Source: JAJDTR01 sp965220415
GTDB taxonomy: Bacteria > Poribacteria > WGA-4E > JAJDTR01
Reading direction: 5' to 3'
DNA length: 64,000 nucleotides
NCBI GenBank assembly: GCA_965220415.1
Contig: OZ244829.1
Location: forward strand, 4,216,001-4,280,000
The translations under genes and the position numbers were made by a program. The notes beneath the pieces are model-generated. The model was not told the DNA's origin. It did not search any database and saw only the letters and a list, made by a program, of their open reading frames with translations. Numbering within the stretch: position 1 is the stretch's first letter; the number at the start of each line of letters is the position of its first letter. Below, in pieces: positions 34,286-43,689 of this stretch.

Positions 34286-35623
34286 ATGCTAAGACAAGAG
34301 GCTCAATCTAGTCAACAGATGAACCCGCTGATCGGCGTCGAGTTCTTCAGTCAGAAAAAATTGGACGCGTGCACGCATTGCGGTCTCTGTTTGCCGACCT
34401 GTCCAACCTATCGCGAGTTGGGGTTGGAGACAGACTCCCCGCGTGGTCGGCTCTATTTGATGAGTACGGCGTTCAGGGATATTAACCCGACACCGCTCAA
34501 CGAGGATTGGGCGAATTATATCTACCGCTGCTTGGATTGCCGCGCTTGCGAGACCGCTTGTCCGTCCGGAGTGCAATTCGGAGAGCTCGTCGAGGAGGCG
34601 CGGGCGATATATGAGCTAAATACCAAACGCCCAACGAAATATAGGTTCTGGACAAACCTCGTTTTCAAGGGGATACTGCCCAAGCGTATCCGGCTCAACT
34701 TGGTTTTTGAGTTGATGTGGTTGTACCAGCGCCTCGGGATTCGCTCGCTTGTACGCAAGACCGGAATTCTGAAGCTGATGGGCAAAATGGGCGAAATGGA
34801 ATCCATGATGCCCGAAATTCCGACGCCCACCCTCAAGTTTTCCCTGCGGAAATTTTCCCCCGCGATTGGCGAGGCGAGATACCGTGTTGGATTTGTTTCC
34901 GGATGCGTGATGAACCAACTTTTCACACAGACCAATCTTGCAACCGTTCGGGTGCTTCAGGAAAACGGCTGCGACGTCCTCACGCCGCGCAAACAGAACT
35001 GCTGCGGAGCGCTGCACGTCCATAACGGTGTCCGCGATGTCGCGCTCGGCTTGGCGCGACAGAACATCGACGCATTTGAAGGGGAAGATCTGGATGCCAT
35101 CATTATCAACTCGGCGGGCTGCGGCGCGACGCTCAAAGAGTATGACGCGCTGATGCAGCACGACACCGAGTACGCCGACAGAGCGACAAGATTCAGCGAA
35201 AAAATGCGTGACATCAGTGAGTTCCTCGCTGAAATTGGCATTACACCGCCCCAAGGCGAGATTAAGCGTACCGTTACCTATGATGAACCGTGTCACCTCG
35301 TGCATGGACAAAATGTTCACGACCAACCTCATCAGCTACTTCAATCCATACCGGGCTTGCGCTTTGTTAAACTCCGCGAATCCGAATGGTGTTGCGGGAG
35401 CGCGGGCATCTATAATATCACCCAGCCCGACATGTCAAGGGACATTTTGGAGCGCAAGATGGAACATATCGCCGATACCGAAGCGGAAATTGTGGCGACG
35501 GGGAATCCAGGTTGTATTTTGCAGATTCAACTCGGTCTACGGGAACGCGGCTTGCCGATGAAGGTGATGCACCCTGTTGATCTTCTCGACTGCGCCTATC
35601 GCGGAGTCGATCCCCTGGCATAG
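34286..35623 (+). CDS. GlcF-like (Fe-S)-binding oxidoreductase subunit
   Basis: A 445-aa protein of the glycolate oxidase iron-sulfur subunit/HdrB-like class. Two 4Fe-4S motifs, CTHCGLCLPTCP near residue 31 and CLDCRACETACP near residue 83, are followed by two CCG domains (NCCGALHVHNG near 239 and EWCCGSAGIYN near 371). Such proteins pass electrons from a flavin 2-hydroxyacid dehydrogenase to the quinone pool; no flavin subunit gene is adjacent. The ATG at 34286 follows AAAGGGCG. Adjacent to larE, which hints at lactate or other 2-hydroxyacid metabolism. Confidence 0.9.
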   Translation: MLRQEAQSSQQMNPLIGVEFFSQKKLDACTHCGLCLPTCPTYRELGLETDSPRGRLYLMSTAFRDINPTPLNEDWANYIYRCLDCRACETACPSGVQFGELVEEARAIYELNTKRPTKYRFWTNLVFKGILPKRIRLNLVFELMWLYQRLGIRSLVRKTGILKLMGKMGEMESMMPEIPTPTLKFSLRKFSPAIGEARYRVGFVSGCVMNQLFTQTNLATVRVLQENGCDVLTPRKQNCCGALHVHNGVRDVALGLARQNIDAFEGEDLDAIIINSAGCGATLKEYDALMQHDTEYADRATRFSEKMRDISEFLAEIGITPPQGEIKRTVTYDEPCHLVHGQNVHDQPHQLLQSIPGLRFVKLRESEWCCGSAGIYNITQPDMSRDILERKMEHIADTEAEIVATGNPGCILQIQLGLRERGLPMKVMHPVDLLDCAYRGVDPLA

Positions 35624-35649
35624 GTTATTCACACGGAGGCATACGCACG

Positions 35650-36066
35650 ATGAATTGGCTGGTAGTCGCTTTATGTTCGGCAATTGTGCTTGCTAACTTC
35701 GGGTGCGGCGGGAAAAGCCAACCTGCTGGCAGACTGCTCTACGACGCCAGAGCACAGATAGGGACTGCCAAAGCGGCGGAAGCCGAAACGCTCGCCAACC
35801 AAGAGTTCGCGGATGCCGAGCAGATGCTTGCTCAAGCCGAAACGGTGCTGGATATTGGGGACGAGCACCAAGCCTATCGATTGGGGATGCGCGCTTATCT
35901 CAAAGCGAGGCTGGCGGAAGCTACCGCCATCTTGAGGCGGAACGAAGCCCAAGCGATTGAGATTACGAAGGAGTTGGAGTCGAAACTTCGCGCTGCCGAT
36001 GCCGCACTCCGTGAGCTTGAGGAAGCGGAGGACGAATTAAAGCAGTTGAAAGCCACGCCGCCATAA
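35650..36066 (+). CDS. DUF4398-type helical lipoprotein
   Basis: A 138-aa lipoprotein with lipobox ANFGC, then a mostly helical coiled-coil-like mature part (RAQIGTAKAAEAETLANQEF, ESKLRAADAALRELEEAEDE). The pattern of Ala-rich helices after a lipid anchor is that of DUF4398 proteins, often found with OmpA-domain proteins. Its mature N-terminus resembles that of the following gene, which suggests a shared origin. 26 bases after the GlcF-like gene. Confidence 0.75.
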   Translation: MNWLVVALCSAIVLANFGCGGKSQPAGRLLYDARAQIGTAKAAEAETLANQEFADAEQMLAQAETVLDIGDEHQAYRLGMRAYLKARLAEATAILRRNEAQAIEITKELESKLRAADAALRELEEAEDELKQLKATPP

Positions 36067-36125
36067 ATCCACGCCGGAACTGTCCTAGACCTCGTAAGCC
36101 CCGCGCCGCGGGCGAATAGCCAACA

Positions 36126-37805
36126 ATGCAATTTTATCGATTCACATCGGTTCTGTGTTTCCTAATCGCGTGCACAGTGACAGTCGGATGCGGTGGGAAA
36201 GTTGATCCAATCTTGCTCGAAACCTCCCTGCAAAATGCGCAGAGCGCAATTTCCGATGCACAACGCCTCGATGCCGAAGTTTATGCCAACGCCGGGATTA
36301 CACGAGCGATGAAGTTCCTTGAGGATGCACGAATTTCGCAGCGTGCCGGGAACGGAGCCGATAGCTTGGAGTTGGCGTTTCAGGCACGGATGGAGGCGAA
36401 GATTTCAGGAATTCAAGCACGTCAATCGGTTGTAGAGTTACAAATCGAACAAGCCAAGGCAGAGATACTGGATGCCGTCATACAGGAGAAGAATTATAAA
36501 GTACAAACCGCACATACGCGCCAAGCGATTGCCGAGGAGCTAACGAATCGCGCTCTGGATAGAGCCGGTCGCGCCGAAAAACGGGCGAACGATGCCGAGA
36601 CCGCCGCAGAAGAGGCAAAGAAGGCTGCACAAAAGTCGATGCGGCATCATAAGACGCAGCTGACCATCTCGGAAGCCGAGCACATCCTTGGGCTTGCCGA
36701 CGAAGCTGGCGCTACGATTCACGCGCCAGTCGACTATGAGTCGGCGGAGAATCTAATTGCCGAGGCGCTTGCGTTGCTCCGGCGTGAAGCCTTTGATGAT
36801 GCGGCAAATCTGGCAATTCAAGCCGAGAGATTAGCGCAAAATGCTCGCCGATCCTCCGTTAAGGCTACGGACGCGGTGACTACGGAGAAGACGAAGGCGT
36901 TTACGGCGGCAAAACTCTCAATCGCCGCGGCGCAGACGGAAATCGATAGAGCCGAGAGTGTATACGCATCGGTGCATGCGGAGGACCTCTTTCAACGTGC
37001 GAGCTCGGCGCTTGAACAAGCGGATAACTCGTTGAAGGCGGAGCAATACGTGCAAGTTTTGGAGAAGGCGGAACAGGCGGAAAACTTGGCGCGCCAAGCG
37101 TATGAAGCTGCCGAGGTGATAGACCGTCAACGGCGGGCGCAAGAGGCGTTGGAGGAACAGATTGCGCAGGCAAAGGATGCGATATTCAAAGCGGAGGAAG
37201 GCATTGAAGGCGAACGCAAGACAGATGTCTCACGTCTTGCCCCCGAGTTGTTTGAACGAGCCAATGCTCTATTAACAGAGGCGAGAAAGACGCTGTCCGA
37301 TGAGAATTACGGCTCTGCCATCAGCTTCGGCAAGCAGAGTTTGGAGGTACTGGGCGAAGCGCGCGCCAACGCCAAGAAGGTTGAAGTTGCGGAAAATCGC
37401 ATTATTGAGGCTGCCGGTACAATCTCCGGTGCGGAGGTCGAAAAAAGCGAGCGGGGAATCTTAATCCGTTTAAGCGGGAATCTCTTTGACTCCGGAAAAG
37501 CAAAACTGAATACCGAAGTTCTACCCCGCCTAAAACAACTCGCCGGCGTTATCAAGGATTTCCCAGATTATGATGTTCGAATTGAGGGACACAGTGATAG
37601 TAGCGGCAGCGAGGAAGCCAACCTCCGATTAACGGAGAAGAGAGCAGTCGCTTTTAAGAAATACCTTGTGGAACAGTGCGGCGCGCCGGAAGAACGCCTG
37701 ACGACTGTCGGGTTTGGAGAGACCGCACCGATTGTCACCGAGATTGACCAATCGACTAAGGCGAAGAACCGTCGCATTGATACGATTATCCTAACGCGAC
37801 AGTAG
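36126..37805 (+). CDS. OmpA-domain lipoprotein with long coiled-coil region
   Basis: A 559-aa lipoprotein (lipobox TVGC). Residues about 25-425 are Ala/Glu/Gln-rich helices with DUF4398-like repeats (EQAxxxAxxAxExA patterns, likely coiled coil). Residues about 440-559 form an OmpA/MotB-type peptidoglycan-binding domain: IRLSGNLFDSGKAKLN, RIEGHSDSSGSEEANLRLTE with the conserved Asp and Arg, and KAKNRRIDTIIL. It should tether the outer membrane to peptidoglycan across a long helical spacer. It pairs with the smaller DUF4398 lipoprotein upstream. Confidence 0.9.
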   Translation: MQFYRFTSVLCFLIACTVTVGCGGKVDPILLETSLQNAQSAISDAQRLDAEVYANAGITRAMKFLEDARISQRAGNGADSLELAFQARMEAKISGIQARQSVVELQIEQAKAEILDAVIQEKNYKVQTAHTRQAIAEELTNRALDRAGRAEKRANDAETAAEEAKKAAQKSMRHHKTQLTISEAEHILGLADEAGATIHAPVDYESAENLIAEALALLRREAFDDAANLAIQAERLAQNARRSSVKATDAVTTEKTKAFTAAKLSIAAAQTEIDRAESVYASVHAEDLFQRASSALEQADNSLKAEQYVQVLEKAEQAENLARQAYEAAEVIDRQRRAQEALEEQIAQAKDAIFKAEEGIEGERKTDVSRLAPELFERANALLTEARKTLSDENYGSAISFGKQSLEVLGEARANAKKVEVAENRIIEAAGTISGAEVEKSERGILIRLSGNLFDSGKAKLNTEVLPRLKQLAGVIKDFPDYDVRIEGHSDSSGSEEANLRLTEKRAVAFKKYLVEQCGAPEERLTTVGFGETAPIVTEIDQSTKAKNRRIDTIILTRQ

Positions 37806-37815
37806 ACCAACACGG

Positions 37816-38154
37816 ATGATGTCCGGCTTCGGAGGCGCAACGTTCATGGCATATCCGGGACCACCGCCGCAGCTTGACCCCTTTATCGTTACCCAAATAT
37901 CCCAGAGTTTGTTCGGCGATCGGTTCATCATCTTCTACGATAACATCATTCAGTTCCACAACCACTGTTACTCGGTTGAGCGGATCAACGAACCTAGCCA
38001 TCCCTACCATAAACATTACTATTTGGTTGATGTGAACTCGAAGTTGGCGATGTGCACCGATATTGAGTGCGCACCGCCCGGGAGTTACGGTGCAATATTT
38101 GACCCGGAGACGGGGGAAATTGTCGCGCAGGATCAACCCGCGGCGGTCAAATGA
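37816..38154 (+). CDS. Hypothetical protein
   Basis: A 112-aa soluble protein of unknown function with several aromatic and His residues (FYDNIIQFHNHCYSVERINE, HPYHKHYYLVDVNSK) and a terminal DPETGEIVAQDQ. It starts ten bases after the OmpA-domain gene with ATG 37816 or 37819, without a strong ribosome site. An opposite-strand frame covers the same bases but looks less protein-like. Existence is moderately supported by its position and codon pattern. Confidence 0.5.
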   Translation: MMSGFGGATFMAYPGPPPQLDPFIVTQISQSLFGDRFIIFYDNIIQFHNHCYSVERINEPSHPYHKHYYLVDVNSKLAMCTDIECAPPGSYGAIFDPETGEIVAQDQPAAVK

Positions 38155-38205
38155 GCCGTGAAGTACTCACGCAACATGGAGATGTTAAGCCTTTATGACT
38201 CATTT

Positions 38206-39069
38206 TCACCCCATGTACTTACCGATTAGCAAGTCCAGTTTGCGGCGCGTGTTTTCGGGGATTAGTTTTTGATTGGTCGCGATTGATTTTTCCAGTGCGG
38301 TTGAACACGCGCATCCGGTTCGCTCGTCGGGAATCCTGCGAATGGTGGCTTTGGCTGCCTCTTTGGCGGTTTCCACGTTGGCGAGCAAGTGCTGTAAAAT
38401 CATCTCCGCCGTGACATTATCGTGGTCCGGATGCCAGCAATCGTAATCCGTTGAGCAAGCAAGCGTCGCATAGCAGATTTCGGCTTCGCGTGCCAGCTTG
38501 GCTTCCGTCGCAGCCGTCATACCGATGACATCAAATCCGAGTTGTCTATACACGTTTGATTCAGCCTGAGTTGAGAACGCGGGACCTTCCATACAGATAT
38601 ACGTGCCGCCCTTGTGCGTTGTTACCCCGACCGATATACCGCCCTCATAGATTAGTTCGCTTAAAACCGGGCAGAATGGATGGGCAAGACTGACATGGGC
38701 GGCGAGTCCCTCTCCAAAAAATGTGCTCACCCGATTTTTGGTATGATCAAACAACTGATCCGGAACAACAAAGTGGCGCGGTTCTATCTCCGATTTCAGG
38801 CTGCCGACGGCGCTTACGGAGATAATCCATTCGACCCCAAGGCTTTTGAGGGCATAGATATTGGCTCGCACGTTAATCTCCGATGGCAGTAAACGATGCC
38901 CTACACCGTGACGCGGCAGGAACACTACCCGTTTTCCTTCAATAGTCCCTAAAATTAGCGAATCACTGGGCTTTCCGAAGGGGGTATCGAGGTCAATCTT
39001 CTTTATATCGCTTAGTCCCTCCATCTGATAGAAGCCGCTGCCACCAATTACCCCGATTTTGACACTCAT
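38206..39069 (-). CDS. mtnP: S-methyl-5'-thioadenosine phosphorylase
   Basis: A 287-aa PNP/MTAP-family enzyme cleaving methylthioadenosine with phosphate in methionine salvage. Motifs: IGVIGGSGFYQMEGL, FLPRHGVGHRLLPSEINVRA, SVSAVGSLK, DQLFDHTKNRVSTFF and MEGPAFSTQAES, all in family order. ATG 39069 is preferred over an upstream frame extension to 39126 because GGAGG lies six bases before it. It converges with the hypothetical gene at 38154. Methylthioadenosine is also the by-product of the spermidine synthase at 15.3 kb. Confidence 0.95.
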   Translation of the reverse strand: MSVKIGVIGGSGFYQMEGLSDIKKIDLDTPFGKPSDSLILGTIEGKRVVFLPRHGVGHRLLPSEINVRANIYALKSLGVEWIISVSAVGSLKSEIEPRHFVVPDQLFDHTKNRVSTFFGEGLAAHVSLAHPFCPVLSELIYEGGISVGVTTHKGGTYICMEGPAFSTQAESNVYRQLGFDVIGMTAATEAKLAREAEICYATLACSTDYDCWHPDHDNVTAEMILQHLLANVETAKEAAKATIRRIPDERTGCACSTALEKSIATNQKLIPENTRRKLDLLIGKYMG

Positions 39070-39336
39070 ACATCCTCCAATCATCTTTGAAGATAGATAT
39101 ATTGCACGTTCTATTCTGAAATCCAAAAGTGCGCTTTACTTACTTACGTTTTACTACAGTTATCGCAGTATTTATGATTTCCCATTCTAGCCTTTGGGTT
39201 GCCCGATGTCAATAGAGGATTTGGTTTGTGCTAACCTTCTTAATGGGCTATCATCCCGCGCAGCATCATATCCGAGTCAATCAGACGAGATAGCAGACGG
39301 TTAAACTTAGCGAGGCTAATACGTAAAGGAGATTTT

Positions 39337-39925
39337 ATGAAAATGCGTGCGAGAAATATAGTGGATGTAGTACATTTGCGAGCGCAGATTAAATATATCG
39401 TCCATTAAGAACCTAAAGGCGATTCAACACTGGTTTATGAAGTGACGGGAGATATAAAGAGAGAGGACAGACAGAGGTAAGGGTTAAGAGTGGCGTTAGC
39501 GTAGATGACGTGGTAGAGATTGTGAAGCCTTGTAACTTCGTTCCTTTTAATCCTATTGGACGGGGTTTAAGCGTCACGGATGAGCAGATTTACGAGATGC
39601 AGGTTGATTGTAAATATGTCCCTAATTCTGACATTGCCATTGATGAGATGTTTGAGGAAGATTATTCTGAGAAGCCAATTGCACAAGAGGTTTCAATCCA
39701 AGACTACAAGCAGGCGCATAAGATACTTGAAAGTGAGTGGTTTGCACTTGAGAGTAAACTTGCGTCACCCTCCTCAAGACAACTAAACACAGATTATAGA
39801 ATAGAGGAATGTTCCGAAGAAAAGGCTAAACAGATTTTGAAGTATGCAATCTATTAGCAGAAGGTGAAGACTACGGACTAATGACGTTTATCTTAAGAAA
39901 ATGCGGGGGTGTTAGCCTCGCCTGA
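39337..39925 (+). pseudogene. Broken gene with one stop and two frameshifts
   Basis: A plausible gene starts at ATG 39337 behind AAAGGAGATTTT. The frame meets TAA at 39406, continues as EPKGDSTLVYEVTGDIKRED, loses one base near 39473, continues as EVRVKSGVSVDDVVEIVKPC through 39836, loses one T in ATTTTG and ends as FEVCNLLAEGEDYGLMTF to TGA at 39925. Spliced together it would give about 195 residues. Acidic, no signal, family unknown. The middle part (39510-39857) could still be translated from GTG. The region is AT-rich against its neighbours, suggesting transferred, decaying DNA. Confidence 0.6.
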
Positions 39926-40187
39926 AAAATCAAGATATACGGTCAGCCTTAGAATTTTTGAGACTTGATTTCTAGATGTCTGATTATTGCTAGCAGGGGA
40001 AAGGTTAAGTCTTGGTGTATTCTATTTGATGTAGTTGCATAACAGTTCTCAACCTTGAAGAATAGGATTGACGAGCCCCCGCAAGAGAATTATAATTTAG
40101 TATAGAGAATGTTAAGCATACAGATAAAGCCCCCTTAATCATTTTAGGGTTCGTTCACCAATTACATTTAATGAACGGAGGTAGTTG

Positions 40188-40388
40188 ATGTGCACAAAGA
40201 AAACTGAGAAACCTGCAAATGAAATGTTGACAAATCCGCCAATTTTTTCTGCACGCAGGGCATCCCCCGAGGATGAGGATGATTTTTTGTACAACGATGA
40301 ATCGGTAGTGGCGTCATTGAATCGGGCACGGGAACAAATGCGACAGGGCAAATTTATCCCGAAAGAAGATGTCATAGAGGATGTTTGA
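40188..40388 (+). CDS. Small antitoxin-like protein paired with RelE remnant
   Basis: A 66-aa acidic protein ending SLNRAREQMRQGKFIPKEDV then IEDV, the general look of short RelB/Phd/ParD-class antitoxins, though I cannot name the family. ATG 40188 follows GGAGG by six bases. Its last eight bases overlap the ATG of the toxin remnant, the usual coupling in toxin-antitoxin operons. It appears intact, while the toxin is frameshifted. Confidence 0.6.
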   Translation: MCTKKTEKPANEMLTNPPIFSARRASPEDEDDFLYNDESVVASLNRAREQMRQGKFIPKEDVIEDV

Positions 40389-40634
40389 TTACTGCTTTAT
40401 CAATGAATCTAGGAGCAATACAAGGATCTTGATGAGCGTATAAAACGGCATGTCAATAGAGCACTAGATGATATAGCGGCATCGCCATTTCGACATCCAC
40501 ACATTGAGAAGATGAAGGGGGGCCGAGACGAATATAGATATCGGCTTGGAGATTATAGGATAGTTTATCACACCGACAAACGGAACAAGATGTGTACCAT
40601 TCTTGCCATTGTATCCCGTGGGGGCGCTTATTAA
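40381..40634 (+). pseudogene. RelE/StbE-type toxin with a one-base deletion
   Basis: The start MFDYCFINESR (from 40381) and the continuation QYKDLDERIKRHVNRALDDI ... YRYRLGDYRIVYHTD ... ILAIVSRGGAY (to TAA 40634) are one RelE-family toxin, but they lie in different frames. One base is missing at about 40414-40415. As it stands the start frame ends at TAA 40441 after 20 codons. Restored length would be 84 aa, normal for the family. Either true inactivation or a sequencing error. Confidence 0.8.
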
Positions 40635-41253
40635 AAATCACCAGCCAGTAGCCCGTGTTCTGTTCAAGTATTCGCGGTTTTCCCTAGTTTGGATTTATCT
40701 TTTGGTCGCGTAACACCCTTTCAACACTTCCTTCACCGCTTTCCTTACCTTCTCAAGTGTTCTCTGCGTACTAATGTTTCCACAATTTTCCGGAAGCGGA
40801 TAGCTGGAGTCATAAATCTCTTCCACTTTGCGCGTTGCAGAGCGATTTGAGGCTATCGTTTTCTCCGACGGCGTTTTTTATTCCCTTACTTAAACCGAAA
40901 GTATCGTACCAGCGACCCTGGTGTGCGTCTATGGGCTTGCTAGTGATAGTCTGCTAATCTGTTACGAATAAACTGTTTCACAGTATTCCTCGCAGTGAAA
41001 TAAACTGTAATTATGTTTCCCTTCGTAATTTTAATATGTGCCTTTAGGTCAGTCATAGTGCGGGTTTGAGGCTTATGAACAAAAACAACAAATTGGGGGG
41101 ATATATTTGCACGTTATAATTTTCCTGCCTATTATTCATCTGTTTAATTGTTCAATTTTGCTCGAACTGCGGATGCGAACCCTAACAAAGGAATATCGGA
41201 GCTAGTTTCCGCGCAGGTTCTATTGACATGATAAGGAAGGGTTTTCACTAAGG
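40635..41253. other. Gene-poor AT-rich gap with a minus-strand coding fragment
   Basis: No complete gene. On the minus strand 40877-40695 stays open for 60 codons and ends KVRKAVKEVLKGCYATKR, with earlier EEIYDSSYPLPENCGN, but has stops immediately upstream and only an internal GTG as start; it may be a gene fragment. A TATAAT at 41115-41120 with TTGGGG 16 bases upstream could be the promoter of the hydrolase at 41254. Confidence 0.4.
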
Positions 41254-42075
41254 ATGGTCTCATTACAGTGCGGGGGTTTGACAATCGAAGGCGAGTCGGG
41301 TTCCGCTGTAGCTACATATATACGCGTGAAGGAGTTGGATCTTATTTTTGATCTCGGTCGATGCCCGATGAGTTTCATAGGCACCGGGCATGTGTTCATC
41401 TCCCATTTTCATTTGGACCACTACTTCGGGCTGCCGATATATATCAGTCAACGCTGGCTTGCCGGGATACCGCCCGGGAAGATTTATGTTCCGAAGGCTG
41501 GTGTAGAGCAGTTACGGAGTATCTTGGACCGGATTTCGATACTCGACTGCGGCGCCGTGTGGGATTATCAAGTCACGCCGGTTCAGTCGGGCGATCGAAT
41601 TCCGTTCCGACAAAACCTGGCCGCCCATGTATTACCGGGTTACCATAGAGTACCGTCGGTCGGATACCTCATCTGTGAAACCCGCGAGAAACTGAAACCG
41701 GAGTTCCACGGCTTGCCGGGGAAAGAGATTGCGGAGTTGCGCCGATCCGGTGCAAAGGTAACCGCCCAAGTCGAGTTGCCGTTGATTGCATACTTGGGAG
41801 ACACTCATCGCTTCGATCCTGATGCCCATCCTTTGTTGCGGAAGTGCAGGGTCTTAATCTGCGAGTGTACGTTCCTCACCCCGGAGCACCGCCAACGTGC
41901 GGAGAAATCAATGCACCTGCATCTTGACGACATGCCGGCGTTGTTGGCTGCTTTTGAAAGCAATCATGTCGTGCTCACACATTTTTCACGCCGATATACG
42001 CCGGACGTTATTCGCGAACGTATCAATAGCGCGTTGTCGCCTGTGGACCGCTCTCGAGTTAAACTGTTCATTTAG
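41254..42075 (+). CDS. Metallo-beta-lactamase-fold hydrolase, RNase Z-like
   Basis: A 273-aa MBL-fold protein with the metal motif SHFHLDH near residue 52, DLGRCP before it, LPGYHRVPSVGYLICE in the middle, YLGDT near residue 188 and a late VVLTHFSRRY His. The combination of HxHxDH, GD and the THFSxRY motif fits the RNase Z/ElaC-related group. It lacks some of the flexible arm of true tRNase Z and may act on another RNA or a small molecule. Start ATG 41254 follows CTAAGG. Confidence 0.8.
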   Translation: MVSLQCGGLTIEGESGSAVATYIRVKELDLIFDLGRCPMSFIGTGHVFISHFHLDHYFGLPIYISQRWLAGIPPGKIYVPKAGVEQLRSILDRISILDCGAVWDYQVTPVQSGDRIPFRQNLAAHVLPGYHRVPSVGYLICETREKLKPEFHGLPGKEIAELRRSGAKVTAQVELPLIAYLGDTHRFDPDAHPLLRKCRVLICECTFLTPEHRQRAEKSMHLHLDDMPALLAAFESNHVVLTHFSRRYTPDVIRERINSALSPVDRSRVKLFI

Positions 42076-42109
42076 ACGCTGTGGTTCGCGGATCGCCAAA
42101 AGCAAGGAG

Positions 42110-43519
42110 TCAATTCCCTGTATCTCCTTGGAAAATTCGGATCAACAGAGATTTCGCACGCGGGTAGTCATCAGGATCTTGATCCGATGTCCCTGCCTCC
42201 TGTTCGACGTCAAACTCGTACCCGTCGCCGTCCTCATCTATCTCAAACTGACCGATAATTTGCTCCGCTTCCCGATAATATTCTAGATCGCGTCCAAGGG
42301 CCATGTAGGCTCTGAATCCCAAATAAGCTTTGGTAGATTCGCGAATATCACGATAGCAAACGGCTTGCCGGTAGATGGCTTCATTGTGCCACTTGGAATC
42401 GGGATTGTTGTCAAAAAGGTCTTGGTAGGCTTCAATCGCCTGATCGAGTTGCCCGTTCAACTGATATATCCTGCCAATCTGATAGCGCGCGTCCGCAGCC
42501 CAAAATATTCCATTCGGCCGTTCGTCTACCAGTGTCCGGTAGGCCACAATTGCGCTAGGATAGTTTCTGAGGTCTTCCCAACGCCGCCCGATGAGCTGAT
42601 AGCATAGGACGACAATACCAACGTAACGCCGTGGTGAGTACCTTTCATTATGTAAGATTTTCCTACCGATTACTTCGTATTCAATCGTTCTTTTGCTTCG
42701 ATATCGCTTAATCTCCGCTTGATTTTGGGCAATCTCCGTTAAGGTGCGGTCGGTTTCTTTCAGCAACCGAATCGCTTTCGTTGCATCGTAAGAGTCGGGA
42801 TACATCTCAATTACTCTATTGTATGCGGGCCAGCCACTTATATAATCGTACAGATTATAGAAGTGGATTTCCCCGATCTTGGTCAATGCCGCAGGCGCTT
42901 TTTCGTAGTCCGGGAACTCATCTGCCATTCGTTGGAAATGCGCAATCGCCTCCGGATAATCACCGAGTTTCTCGTAACTCTCTGCGACATTATACAACGC
43001 TTGAGCCACTGTGTCGTAGTTTTCACGTGCGTTGTCCCGAGCATATAGTGTACTGTGCTCTTGGTGCTTGCGTTGGGCTTTCTCTATCAGTTCACGATAC
43101 TTGCGTATATCCGCGATGGCGCTTTTTGCCCGGTCCGCGTAGTAGCTTGATGACTCTATGGCTATAATCGCGTTAAAATTCTCGACAACTGTGTCCCACT
43201 CGTAGCGCCTCTTGTAAATTTCGGCAATCTGCCACAGAGATCGCTGCGCGAGTTTGCCGGTAGGCTCGGTTTTGACGATAAGCCGGTAGGCGTTAAGCGC
43301 TTCATCGTAAAGTGTTTTCTTCTGCTGAACTTGCTCGCGCCGCTTGTCTTGTTGGGTATCCTTGTCAGCTTGGATGCGAAACGCTTCCGCTGCGTCAAAC
43401 TTCCTATCGGCATCCCGGATTCTTACGCCGGGTGAATTAAGCCGTACCCCGCCGCAACCTGCAAGCGTTATGACGAGGACAACCAATGCGAGACAAGTAA
43501 GGATAACGTGTTTCTTCAC
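42110..43519 (-). CDS. TPR-repeat lipoprotein, copy A
   Basis: A 469-aa lipoprotein (lipobox LAGC) with multiple tetratricopeptide-like helical repeats (for example YDEALNAYRLIVKTEPTGKL, NVAESYEKLGDYPEAIAHFQ, QLNGQLDQAIEAYQDLFDNN), similar to BamD/YbgF-type envelope scaffolds. A C-terminal EDGDGYEFDVEQEAGTSDQD is calcium-loop-like (thrombospondin type 3-like). It is a clear paralogue of the gene at 43882-45255 and shares most of its length. It starts with GTG at 43519, with GGAGG eight bases upstream. Confidence 0.85.
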   Translation of the reverse strand: MKKHVILTCLALVVLVITLAGCGGVRLNSPGVRIRDADRKFDAAEAFRIQADKDTQQDKRREQVQQKKTLYDEALNAYRLIVKTEPTGKLAQRSLWQIAEIYKRRYEWDTVVENFNAIIAIESSSYYADRAKSAIADIRKYRELIEKAQRKHQEHSTLYARDNARENYDTVAQALYNVAESYEKLGDYPEAIAHFQRMADEFPDYEKAPAALTKIGEIHFYNLYDYISGWPAYNRVIEMYPDSYDATKAIRLLKETDRTLTEIAQNQAEIKRYRSKRTIEYEVIGRKILHNERYSPRRYVGIVVLCYQLIGRRWEDLRNYPSAIVAYRTLVDERPNGIFWAADARYQIGRIYQLNGQLDQAIEAYQDLFDNNPDSKWHNEAIYRQAVCYRDIRESTKAYLGFRAYMALGRDLEYYREAEQIIGQFEIDEDGDGYEFDVEQEAGTSDQDPDDYPRAKSLLIRIFQGDTGN

Positions 43520-43689
43520 CTGGGTTCCTCCAAATTCGTGACCTTAGGGACACAACTTCGAAAACAGGTTTATAGTGGAACAGTTCATCCCCACCGCGGT
43601 TGATAATAATGCAATTCAATCCCCTAAATGGTTCATTCGCTAAGTATTTAATGCTTACGAGATTGGCAAAATACACCGATTCTACCATC

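Noticed and set aside
37786..38136. Minus-strand 116-residue frame opposite the hypothetical gene at 37816
   Set aside because: Less protein-like composition and it would run into the OmpA gene; the plus frame was kept at modest confidence.
39240..39402. Minus-strand 54-codon frame ending RLIDSDMMLRGMIAH
   Set aside because: It has no clear start and partly overlaps the ribosome site of the plus-strand pseudogene; evidence is too thin.
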